From positions 65,523,557 to 65,587,556 of the forward strand of contig NC_057921.1 of the NCBI RefSeq assembly GCF_018873765.1: a DNA stretch of 64,000 nt. The letters run 5' to 3'. Both the position numbers and the translations under genes were made by a program. Of the stretch, positions 37,267-49,700 are shown in pieces. Position 1 is the stretch's first letter. Each line of letters opens with the position of its first letter. The notes below the pieces were generated by a model, which saw nothing but the letters and a program-made list of their open reading frames with translations, had not been told where the DNA came from and searched no databases. Source of the DNA: Telopea speciosissima (Eukaryota > Streptophyta > Magnoliopsida > Proteales > Proteaceae).

Positions 37267-39759
37267 AATCCTAGGGTTTCAATCGTATTTGCTTGCCCTA
37301 GAACATTTATGAGATCACACCATTTAAGTCAACTATCATTTTTATGGTTAATAAACATAATAGTATGTAAAGATTCAAAAACTAATGATTTACAAGCTGA
37401 GAAAAAAACAAATAAGGATGTTCAGGAGAAGAATAAATAATTATTTCTAACTACAGACTGATGGAAAGAAGTTCCATCTGAACTTGGATCACGTACCCTG
37501 TTACTGTATGCATAGACGATTAAGAACATAAACCAATAGTAATCCATTATGATCGACGCATGGATGATTAAGAAAGTAAACCAAGATTGCTGGGGTTAGC
37601 AATGAAAGAAAGAGCTCGGCATTAATTTCTTCATGCATATTCATAGCAGAGTCTACTAAAAGAGGGACCAACCTCATCGTGGTCAGTCCGTCTCTACTAT
37701 GCCTTCGACGTAGCAGCAACTCCACTATGAGTGAGTGAGGGTTCTCTCTTCTTTTTTTCCCCCTTTTTTATAGGTAATATCAATTTTATTAAAAGAAGAA
37801 AAGGAAAAACAAGGAAAGACAAAATATACAAGGCCCACAGAAGCTACAAGAGATAAACTTCATCTCAATCAACAAGCATCAAGAGACTAGCACAACTCAC
37901 AAAAGAGAGCAAAAGCTCCCTTCCCAAAGAAAAGAGAAGCCAAGAGTGAAAAAGAGGCTGGCACCAACAACCAACATCCTCCAAGGGACCCTCACCTGAC
38001 CCTCAACGCTGATGAGCCCACAAAACTTGTGCATGCATGTTTTATAAGCAGCAACAAAATAACAGAGAGAGAACAAAAAAAAAAGAAGATATTACCTTCA
38101 GACAAGAAAGCTCCCTGCAGGAATTAACTCCTCGAATACCTTTGTTTCACAAGCAGCAACAAAACTACAGGATAACAAACAAAATTAATGAACAATTGAA
38201 ATAATATGAGCAAACATTTAGTCACAGCCACACATGCATAACTAGAATCCATGAGAAGTGAAGAAGTAAATTTTAGATTGAAAAAACATGAAGAGATGTG
38301 AAGCATCAACCATGGCATCAGTCTGAACAAGGATATGAACTCATACACCATATATTTATACTTAAATTTTTACTTTTTCTAGTCATAGCATTCAAAACTG
38401 TGGACAGTTTAGCAGAATGTTTTGACCACCAGGTGGTTTAAAAGTTCTTCCTAACACAAGCGAAGTTTAAGCAGCAATGCTGCACAACATGACTAAACTT
38501 TCAGAATAGCCCCAGCAATGCCATCTTTATTGAAATCCAACTTCATGAGACTAAAAAGATCTTGATCAAATTCATTCTCATCCACATGTGATGGGTGGTT
38601 GTGAAGCCAATTAAAGAATAAGACAAAGGTGAACTAAAGGTCAGACCAGTAACATAACACAAACCCTGATTTAACCAGTGGAAGTGTTCCTCAAAAATAT
38701 CCTCACTGCCTCACATCATTGGACAATGTCTGGACCTTTATGTACGGTTCTGTCTATAGGTTGGAGACTGCATGCCTCGTATTAGCAGTCAACATGAGCC
38801 TTATTCCAAGAGTTCGATACCGCAAACAAGCCGTATAACTAAATCATATCATCCTGTCTGTCCAGAGTTACAGTTTTGCCTCTTCCATGGATTTGTTTGT
38901 ACCTTAGGTTGAAATAAGAAAATTCAAATGGATGTATGATCTTTATGGCCATGCATATATACAAACTCAAAAAGAAGTTCACTGTCAATGCCTGCTTAAG
39001 ATTCCACCTGATGTTTTCTTTGGTAGGAAATCCTGCACTGCATCATCACTTCTTGGATTATTCCAGGATTTCTATCTTTTCCAGCATCTTCTAACTTTTA
39101 TACTGAGAGTGAGGTGTCAATTAAAAAATTACAAACAACAAAGTGTTGTATGAAGCAACTAATTGGACCGCCACAAAGCAAGTTACTCTCCTTTTGGAAA
39201 AGAGTGTCAAATTAAACTCCCTCGTGAAATCATCAGCAAGAGAAAATAATCCAATAGTGGAAAGGGAAAGTAATCCATCTCAATGCGTCAGAACATAAGT
39301 ATGCACTTCAAAACCTTTTGCAAGGCTTGATATTGTCGGACTTGCTGCCATATCTAGGGCTAATCACCTCAATGACGAATGCAAATCCAAGAAATAAAGA
39401 AAAATAACGTTATAGGATGATTGAGTCCAAACATATAAAACAATAGAAAGCAGAAAGAAAAGAAACAGAAATTGAGTTCTTCAGTGCCGTTTTTCATCAA
39501 AGCTATTACAGGCAATGGAACAGTTCGACCATCAAATTAAGTAAAAGAAAGAATCAAGAAGAGATAAAGAAAATAAAATTCAGTTCATGACAACACACAC
39601 AAATTATAGTATTTGTGTGAGCTCAGTACGAAGCCATCTCTTTAACGTAGCATAGAACATCAAACAAGAAAGAAACACAAAATTTAGGTCCACATTCATA
39701 GAGAATGAATCAAAGAACAAAAAAATAAACAGTAAAATGTAAAATGGATGCAGAGAGAA

Positions 39760-39925
39760 TTTGAAGATTATACCGTTGAATTCTTCTGCAAATCGAGAAA
39801 TACAGCATGAATCACTGAAACGGAAGACTTTAAGATGAATGCATAAAGAATTTGAAGAATATACCTTACAATTCTTCTGCAAATCGAGAAATGCAGCACG
39901 AATCACAAACGGAAGACTTTTCAAC
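39760..39925 (-). repeat. 91-bp tandem repeat in copy 2
   Basis: Counterpart of the repeat at 32830. The motif ttcttctgcaaatcgagaaa is at 39781 and 39872, again 91 bp apart. Confidence 0.75.
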
Positions 39926-40910
39926 TTCGCTACTTCACTACTTCTGGTGAAAAGCCTGGTTTTCTAGGTTTCGAAGCAGCAAGAGGAGAGATAGATATTG
40001 AAGTCGAGTGACAGATAGCGAAAGAAAGCGACGACAGGTCAGAGACTCGGAGCTCGGAGTAATCAGTAATGGTGATTTCGTAGATAAACTTTTGTTATAC
40101 TAGGGGTAAAATAGTCAAGCGGAGGTTTGAACGTGCCAGCGATTGTAGGAGCTGCAGAACGCGGGAACAGAGACTATACGGTAATTTTCTTTTGGGGTTT
40201 TCTACAAATGCCCCCTGAAAATGTCCATTTGTCCAAATACCCCCCTGAAATTTTTTTAATTGCAAATTTCTCCTACTTTCAAAATAATATAGCATTTTGG
40301 TCCAGTCCGTTAATTTGGGACGTTAAACGTGAGTTTTAGGAAATCTAATGATCAAAATATCCTTCTGATAAAAACCCACCAAATTAAAGAATAAAATGGT
40401 CAAATTGTCCTAGTCTTCCAAATGATTTAGGGTTTGAAACTGAAATCAAACCCTAAACCATTTTTAAAAGATGAACCCTAAAATCAATGCAATAGATGGT
40501 AGGTAATGACAACAACAAATATGCTATAGTAGAAGCGGCACGGAGTCTTCAATAATTGCTTATACAATATCCACTGTAGTATAGGTCAAGAATTTAGCTT
40601 GTCTCTAAGGAGGCATGCGTCCAAGGTGTTGCCGGGGGGCATCCAGCGATTGAGCTATACCGTACACATTTCAACACACGTCTAGGGATGTGTGTGGCAC
40701 AGCCCAATAGTTGGCAGCGCCCTGAGAGTTCCCTACTCCCTGGAGACGATCCTGAATCCTGATCCGGATTATATTTACATGCCCAGGATGTGAATTGAAA
40801 ATATAGTTTCATGACTTGGCGGATTACTGTAGTGGACATTAATGTCTTTGGTCTCTTCAATTACAGCTCCTAAAATAGACTTTAATCTCCTTTCCAACCT
40901 CACCTCACCC

Positions 40911-40935
40911 CTCTCTCTCTCTCTCTCTCTCTCTC
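40911..40935. repeat. (CT)n microsatellite
   Basis: About twelve CT units within the TIR element. Confidence 0.95.
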
Positions 40936-41270
40936 CTGAGCCCCTTCCCGATCATTATTCCCCATCTTTCTTCTATGTTGTCCCTTTTCTCCCTCTTCCC
41001 GAAGAGATTGCAGCGATAATTCCCCCCAAAATAGGAGCTTCACCCCCTCTCCAAGACCCAACTTACTTCTAGATCCCCAACACTTTTCCATTCCCTTATA
41101 ATTTTATTTTGGTTTAATTAATTTCAGTATTTAAATCATTGGTGAACTCGTCGTCAGGGAATAACAAGAAAGAAGAAATACTGTAAGTGGAAAACGTCTT
41201 GAGTACCAATTTATACTCTTTTCTTTTTGGTTTATCATTGTCCTGATCTTATATATCGTCTACGGATTCA

Positions 41271-41432
41271 GATCCTCTACTGTCGTGTTGCTCAGCAGGA
41301 CCCTACGGCGAAGACACAGTAAGACAATAAATGATTGCCTTACCCCCACTCGGGCAAGGGTAAGACAGTCATTCCTCGCCTTACTATATCTTGGTAGTAG
41401 GGCCCTGCCGGGCAGCTCGACAGTAGAGGATC
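41271..41432. mobile_element. Foldback element, 162 bp, nested
   Basis: The arms gatcctctac (41271) and gtagaggatc (41432 end) are perfect inverse copies, and the pairing continues inward over most of the element around 'aagacacagtaag'. It is the same family as 22451-22572. A second small palindrome (ttaccccc...gggtaag) sits at the loop. Confidence 0.85.
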
Positions 41433-41744
41433 CAAATTGTATCTTCTACACTATGCCCGTTCAGGGAATGAAGTTATTCCTTTTTATGAGCTACAGCCGA
41501 TTTTTGTCACGCCTTTTTGCATCTTATTTTTTAAATTTTGATGGGTTTTTATTAAAAGGGCATTTTGGTCATTAGATTTCTTGAAACTAACGTCTAACGT
41601 CCCAAATTAACGGACTGGACCAAAGTGTTACACTGTTTTGAAAATCAGGGGAATTTGCTATTAAAAAAGTTGTAGGGGACATTTGGACAAATGGGCATTT
41701 GTAAAAAACCCTTTTTTTTATAATAAAAGAAGGGTTAATATTCT

Positions 41745-41866
41745 TTATGCCGCAACACAGCTTGCGCCCTGACACATGGGCCTGCCATTCAGGGGCAAGG
41801 TGGTCATTTTGCCCACCCCATGTTTATGGGTGCAACCTACCCCCGGCACAGAGAACTTTGGGCCAT
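41745..41866. mobile_element. Degenerate foldback element (gcacagagaac family)
   Basis: It shares 'gacacatgggcctgccattc', 'ggtggtcattt' and 'cccccggcacagagaac' with the element at 56426. Its left arm is eroded, so inverted pairing is only partial. Confidence 0.6.
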
Positions 41867-42712
41867 AGAGAAGAAAGAACCTTAAATTAGAAAAGTAATT
41901 ATTGGTTGCGTGGCTCCCTTGCAAGGGTGGGAGAAATTATTACTCCATCCCTCCATGAAATCAAATATCCCACTCGATGCTACTGCGGTTTCTTAAACTA
42001 AATGGATATGAGTAAACCCTACTCCAACTGGCCTCTCAATCGTATGGTTCAATTATAGGGGTGTCAACCGATCGAGCCTAGATGGCCTCGGTCAGTCTCG
42101 GGCTATAATTAGGTACTAAAATCATGCCTTAACCGGGTTGTGGGCATGTTTCTCTGATCGGTCTTTAAACGGGTTGTAAATGGTGCATCCCTAAAATTGG
42201 TCTCTAAATTGGGCTGGATGAAAAAATAAAAAATATTGGCCCATAAATTCTCATTTTGCAATTCGCAACACTCATGAGTTTAGGAATTGAGATTATAAAA
42301 TGTTTAATTAAACCTATATGCCAAATACATCATAATACACACAAGTCCTCGAATTATTGTATCCTATTATAACTATCAAATAAAATCGACACAATAAAAT
42401 GATTGTAAACTTTTGATCAAGTTAATCTACATTTTATGAATCCCACACACAGAACATAGGCATGCGAGTTGCATATTCCCATAACATGCACATCAATCCA
42501 AGCAGGCCAATTAAGCTCAATTTGGTCCATAATTTATCATTTCTCCAACCTAAAGTTTTTTCGCTTACACCCTTAAGGTGTAGCTAAAGAACCAAATGCA
42601 CCCTCATTTTTAATCAACTCATTCATCTTCTGACTAAGTTCATCTGTAACATTGAGCAATCATATTCTGTAAATCATACTTATGATGCAGTGGGAGAGCC
42701 AAAATATTCTTA

Positions 42713-43747
42713 ATTTATCGACGTATAGAAAACCGAAACTAATAGCAAATAAGTATTCTAAATGCCGTTGTATATTTCTACCACCTGATAGCATTTGTTA
42801 TATTAAGCCTTGTTAGCATGTTGCTCATGTCATCATCTAATAATATCTTGATTTTTATGATATGTGATGATATTATGATAATGCCATGGTAATAAGATTT
42901 AGTTTATTCGAATCGTTATAATAAAAGAAAGATTGTTATAAAAAGGAAAACTGCCATTCCATGATCCAAACACATAAGTTTATTCGCTTAATTAGTGATT
43001 TTTTATCATATGGTGAGATGATGTAGCAATTCCAAGCATTGGATAGAAAGAGCAATAAATGCAAAGTAATATTCTCTCATGTACATTATTCATGTCATGC
43101 ACAGTCATAGTTCTTCTATTGACTTATTTCAAAACTGTTTTTTTGCTCTTTGACCAATTCCGCAATCATAAAAAAAAACAAAGACGAGAGAGTGTACACA
43201 TACATGAATCCATGATTTCAAAGATTGAGAATTGGATCGGTTAAATCAGACGATTTGGATTTAAATCGGCCATGACCGTTCCTGCTTCCGATCGACATAA
43301 TACCGTCGATTCACATCCAAAAACCATAAAATCAATATGTTTTTTGATACAAGGCCCGATTCTAAGGTTTTTAGGATCGTCCCGATTCCGTCTTTTAAAA
43401 CCTTTCTTCAACCATAGTGAGGATTTGATGACGTTCCAGAAGTTGCTAATCATCTATCATGGATTAGAGAACGAATATCCATAGTTCCATAAACGGGTGC
43501 GGTGTTTTTTAACCTTCTCTTCCCAGGAAGGTTAAACTTACATGAGCATCTCCGGAAGCTGCGAAAACTGTACAGTTAATTATTTTTCCTTTTAAATTTT
43601 ATTTCTGCTCGGATTTCCTCAACTTTAAAAATCTTTGATGATCTCCGACTTCGTCACATTGATACTATGTTGCCCTAAATGGGCCATAGATAGTTCGTTT
43701 TTCTTCGAATTTCCGATCGACCTCAACTTCCCAAACGCAGCTTTTTA
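42713..43747. other. Upstream region of DDA1, no gene seen
   Basis: AT-rich sequence between the duplication and the DDA1 start codon. A diverged repeat with 'ccgatt' and 'tttaaaacc' words lies at about 43225-43410 and resembles decayed hAT-like miniature elements. The DDA1 promoter should lie in the last few hundred bases. Confidence 0.5.
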
Positions 43748-46700
43748 ATGGGTTCTATGCTCGGTGACTTGCCTTCATTCGATCCTCACAATTTCAGCCA
43801 ACTTCGACCATCTGATCCCTCTAATCCTTCTGTAAGCATTGTTGTTCCTTTCTTCTTTGTCTAAAATGTTTTCATTATAATCTTATTTAGGTTTGCTTTT
43901 ATCTCTTGTTTGGATTTGAGTTCATTACCCCTTCATTCATCTGCCAGTCGAAAGTTGAAACAGAACTACTTTCTTATAGAATTTTATGGGTGTGGGGTTT
44001 CTTCATGCAAATTTAGGTTTTATAGTGATTGCTTCTACAACCACTTTACATTTTTCATAAAAATTTGGGGATTATACATTGGTGTGGAAATTTGTACAAT
44101 TTGTTGTCTCTATTCATCTGCATGTCAGAACAAGAGATCAGATTTGCATGGGCCGGCAACCATGACTATGGTTTTCTACTGTTATGTGAGAGTTTAGTTT
44201 CCCTGTGTGCATATTTTGTGTGCATTGCTGGTCGGGACAGTTTAGTTTCTATATCCAAGTTCGATGACGTAGATAAAAGAAGTGATAGCTACTCCGTGCA
44301 TAGTTGCATACAGGTGTTGGTGCTGATTCTTATGCATTCACGCCTTGCTTCTGATACAAAAAGTAATAATCTATGTTCATGCGGGAATCACATCGTTGGG
44401 TTTGGAGCAAAAATTTAACAAGCTTCCAATTCAGCTCCTGACCTTAGCTTGTTGTGTAGAGTTCTAGATTAGGGAATGGTCTCGAACATTTGTGAATAAA
44501 TAGATCATTAGTAGTCAACGCAATGCAGTGTTGGGTAATGAAGAAATTGCATTGCCACTCCCGACACTACACTAACAGCTTAAAAACTATAGAAGGTAAC
44601 ACAACAACAACAACTCAGCCTTATTCCAACTAAATGGGGTTGGCTACATGGATTCTAGAGAGTTAATATGGCAAGTATTAGAGAAGAGAAGTTTTTTCAA
44701 GTAAATATGTAGACATAATTAACAATATGTATGATGGTACGGTGATAAGTGTAAGAACTGTGGGGGGCCAAGGTAATGAATTCCCAATTACAATTGGGTT
44801 ACATTAAGGATTAGCTTTAAGCCCTTATTTATTTGTGCTTATCATGAATGATTTAACCAGAGACATAAGATGAGGTCCCTTGGTGTATGTTTTTTGCTGA
44901 TGATATTGTTTTGGTGGATGAGACAAAAGCAAGGATTAATGCCAAGTTGGAGTTATAGAGATCAACCTTGGAATAAAAAAGTTTTAAGATTAGCAGAACA
45001 AAGACAGAGTATATGGTTTGTAACTTTGGTTACACTAGGACGGATAATGAGACAGTGAAAATTGATGAGAGGAAGATTTCGTAAAGTGATTATTTTAGGT
45101 ATTTGAGCTCAATCATAAATAGAGAAGGTGATATAGAGGATGGTGTTTCACTAAGAATTAAAATAGGATGGATGAAGTGGATAAGTGCCTCCGGAGTGTT
45201 GTGTGATCAGCGTATTCCTTTAAAACTTAAAGAAAAATTTTATAGGACAGTCATACGACCGACTATGATGTATGGGGTGGAATGTTGGGTGGTTAAGAAG
45301 CATCATATAGATAAACTCTGTGTAGTGGAGATGAGGATGTTGAGATGGATGAGTGGCGAAACTAGGAAGGATAAAGTAAGGAATGATCATATTAGAGTTG
45401 GTTTGGGAGGAGCTCCAATACATGATAAGCTATGAGAAAGTCATTTGAGGTGGCATGGGCATGTTCAACGGAGGCCTTTGGATGCTCCAGTACAGAGGAG
45501 TGATTTGATTCAAATTAAAGGAACTAAAAGAGCCAGGGGCGGATCTAAAATGACCTTAAGAGAAGTGGTGAGGAAAGACATGCAGAGCTTAGGTCTTGTA
45601 TCAAGCATGATCTTGAATAGAAAGTTATTTTAACTAAAAACTAATAAACAGTTTTGCTTACTATTAGAATTCTGAAAATTGAATTAGCTTTAGTTTTGAG
45701 AGAATTTTATTGTCAGAATCTTCTCATTCTTTTGGTTCTTAATGACTGCTGAAATTTTGCTTTCCATCTATGAAAACCCAGGTAGTATTCATTCATAATG
45801 TTTTGCCTTCATTAATACTGTTTCTCTCTCATAGTGAGCAGCACTTCTTGCCTTGCATGTGGAGTTCTGTGCAACTACACCATTCTCAATCGCTTTTAGG
45901 AAACTTGGGATCCAATTTGATGAGCAGACTGCAAAATCATGGCAAAACAATGGCATGATAGAATAAAAAATCAAGCCATGATGCATGATTTACACTACAG
46001 TTGTGGAACAAATTGATGCACAGTTTGTGCTTCTCAAAAGCATTAATCACAGTTGATTATAGGTTGTAGTAATGGATCCCCTACTATTATTATCCTAGAT
46101 GACCATACTCTGATTTGAGATGATAACATGCAGCCTAAATCTGGCATGATTGGTGTGGTAGATGCTAATAAAGATAGTTAAATTTTGGAATGAAGTCCAC
46201 CCCAAATGTTAGAGAACTGAGTTTGATCACCCCAATATGGGCATGACCTTGGATGTCCAGTAATTCACGAGATAGGGGATACAAATATGTTTCTTGATTG
46301 TTTAGGAGGCTTGGTATTGTATTTGTTTATATTGATTCTAGAGGACAGGAAAGTGCCCTACTGGCAAACCATTATGGGAATCTTCAGATTTTCACTACAA
46401 TGGAGAATGGAGCTTGGCCACACGATCAGTCCAAACATGATGGAAGAAGTAGTGCAACCATTTTTTCTCATTCATTATTCCTGTTTTGCATTGAAAATTG
46501 TGAGACCAGTTCGCTTGATTCAAGGAAAGTCTATACTAGGTAAATGAGGAAATGTAAATGATCACATAAGTGTACATTTCCAGCATGGATGCAGGGTTTC
46601 CAATATGGCCCCTCCTGTGATAGTTATATAGGCGAATATAGACACAGAAGTTTCAGATTCCAACATGGCAAAATTTTGAAAAATAAAGTGTCCTTGTTAC

Positions 46701-49700
46701 AAAGATTATATAAGATATTTTAATTGGTAATATCTATGATCATTCGGAGATTCGATATTGACTTTACCCTGAGATATGCTTTGTTATTTTATCATTTGAT
46801 CCATGATAAGTGGAAGCATGGTCGTATGGTTTGACTTCTTAGAGCAAGATGTATTATTTTCTGCAAGGAAGCTGAGATCTATACCTGGCCAAAGGCCAAA
46901 ATGTATTGTCAGAGTTCTGTGGGAAAATTTTCTGGATTCTCCTGTGAAAAGGAAATGATTAACATACTTTGCATTTGAGTGATATAGGTACTTGCCATCC
47001 ATGTGCTCAGATTGAAGAACATCAATCTCATTGGATAAGAGATCACAGTATGCTCATAAAGTATACTGCATGGTTGAACCTGGGTATGAGGATATTTGAT
47101 GCAGTACATGTCCATTGGGTGGGCTTCATACTTGGTTCATACTTGGCCCATGTTATGGGTTTAATTAAGTCCATCAAGACAGCATGTTTTAGCCCATATT
47201 CTGGGTTTGTTCAAGCCCATCGAGCCAGCATATAGTCAGCCCAAGTTTAGCTCTCGACCAGCAGCTTGAAGGAAGATTTTTCGTGGGGGGTTTATTAGCT
47301 ATAGATTAGTTTCTATTTTATAGGTTGTTTTATGTAAATAGTAGTTTCTTTTTCTAGGGCTCTTTAGTTTGTTAATTAGATTGGGATTGGGATACGTTGT
47401 AAGGAGTTTCTATTTAGGATAAAGTTCAATTTGTGAGGGATTCCTTTCCACGCAAGGAAGGCCCCGTTGATGTAATCGATTTGTAAGTTTATAAATAAAG
47501 AGCAAAGGCTGAAACAGCCAAGTCGATTTTGAGAGAAAAGAAAAACGGAGTTTGGTTACCATTATTGGCTGGGAGATGCAGTTGGGGTGAGATCCCCATG
47601 CTTTGAGAGGGTGAGAGTCCCAAGGGAAGAGTGTGAGACTGTCCCCTGTGCAATAAAAGCTTCTAACAGCTCTTGGGAATTGCTGGGGTGAGAGGAGGCC
47701 CTTGACAGTTGTGGTGCTCCCCAGACGTCTTCAGAGCTGCCCAGGCCTTCATCGAAGGGGTTGATCATCCCCAGTACACCATTCGTTCAACCCATCCTGT
47801 CTTCTTCCATCTTCTATCTTTTCTTTGTTTTCAATCAATTTATGTGTGAGATTTTATTCTGATTTGAATACCTGTTGAAGATCATTCAAAGGAGGAATAA
47901 TAGGCTGAAGTCCATGATTGATTGATGCCCAAGGAGTGGAGAAGCTACTGCCATTCCTGCTGACTGGAAATCCTGCAGAACAATCTACTCGAGCTGGTTT
48001 TTTGTTGGAGACTGCAGAGCCTCAAGATTGGTCATGATCGGTTGCTGTGATTTGTTACTTGAATATGAATTTAATGATCATGTTTAAGATCCTGCCTGTA
48101 GAGTTGGTTGACTTGGTTCTTAGTTGAACTGGCATCTACATAAATATTCACTTCAGCCTTATTTATTTTTGTAGTTATCATCACCTCTATGACCACTTTG
48201 TGTAGCTGATGCCACTAAGTTGGTGATTCTGATTCCAGTCTTAACTGCTTAGTTATCAAGGCAGCAAGGCGTTGGAGAGGGTCCAAAATCTAGGCGACAC
48301 CAACCAGGCGGGCCAAGGCGTCCGCCTAGGCGCCCAAGGAGCCTGGACCCACCTAGGCGGTGCCTTGATAACTATGCTTAACTGTTCTTTCATTTGCAAT
48401 GTGTAAAACTCGAGCAGCGCGCAGAACTGAAAAGTCGTGGGTTGGTTCAACACGGTTTGGCTGTTGGCTATCAATCTGATGATGTCAGCAAAGAAGATAT
48501 GTACTTTTTTGTTGTTATTTTATGGACAACTTATTTATGTCTATCTTATCAATTTGGGAAGACAACTGACAGATTAACTTAGCCTTGTTATCATGTACCT
48601 CTCTTTTCTCATTAATTGTAGAGTTAATTTGCTAAAAATATGTTGGAATTTTCTAAATTTTCGAAACCACTAAATTTTGAATCCATTAGATTGAGGAAAA
48701 CTCTTAAACCTTGAATATGTGTTTTCTCTCTTAATAGTGGGCTAATTAATACCCATAGATCTAGAAGTCAAAATTTTCTAAGACGATTCCTGCTCAAGCC
48801 ATAAAGTTGTTATCGTGATCTAATCCTTATTGGATGGTTCAGACAATTCTTGGAGCACTTTGTCTCAACAGGCAAACCAACCCAAAAGAATGCATTGGTG
48901 GCTAGGAGTCCCACTGATCCAACTGTTTGGTCTGGTCTGGGATTCAAAACACTGTCCCCCTGAGAAAATGTAAAAAAGCACGGCCCCACCAAAAAGGGCC
49001 TTCTTTTAATCACCACCTTTTTGGAGCAAGGTGTAGGCCCTCCTCTGGTCAAACTGGTTGTTGGATGGGAAGCCTTTCTATTGAATTTGCCACCAGTGGA
49101 CAATAGAGAGCTTTGGGAAAGATATTTGGGCCACATCAACGAAAGGCTTCCTTGATGCGCTGTTAAGGGAACCCTGAACCTTTGCCCTAGTGGAGAATGA
49201 AAACACACTCTTTACAAGAAATTTTTTCATTTTGGAGTTAACATCTTTACTTGTCATTTTAGTGCTCCTTGCATTTCAACATCACATGAACTTCATCCTG
49301 AATGAGTGATAGAAATCTTGTACTGCCATTTTTCACCTTGTTTAGTATTCTGCATGACTTAAATTTGATATCTTCTGTATCGATTGCAGGATTAAATATC
49401 TAATGATCTTGATTTGTTTTAAATTAAGTTTTTTTTAATTGGTAATGATAAGCTGTTTTACTGAATGGAGGCTTTTCTTCTACCACCTCAATTCTTGGGC
49501 GCAGAGAAAGCACCTGAGGAGTACTTTTGTAAATAAACTGGCGTAGTAAATGCTTGGGGACTGTTGCCATTGAAATCTGAAAGGATGACGTGCCACCGGG
49601 AGACCTGCACACCACCTGAAACCAGAGAGTGAGCACAAGAGAGGGACAGAGTTGGACTCCGTTGGAGACTCTCTGATGCTTAAGTTAGAATTTGGACAAC

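Larger units (their letters stand above)
40194..41711. mobile_element. Element with long TIRs (MULE-like), only in copy 2
   Basis: Inverted repeats lie at about 40194-40362 and 41558-41711. The outer ends are ggggttttctacaaatg and catttgtaaaaaaccc, and both arms carry ggtccagtccgttaatttgg or its complement. T-rich flanks (40185-40193 and 41712-41720) could be an imperfect 9-bp target duplication. No transposase is present. A foldback element at 41271-41432 is nested inside, and a (CT)n run is at 40911-40935. Confidence 0.8.

Noticed and set aside
46287-46547. Overlapping plus-strand frames of 81-86 codons in DDA1 intron 1
   Set aside because: Neither matches a family I know, and both lie in an intron dense in retroelement material.
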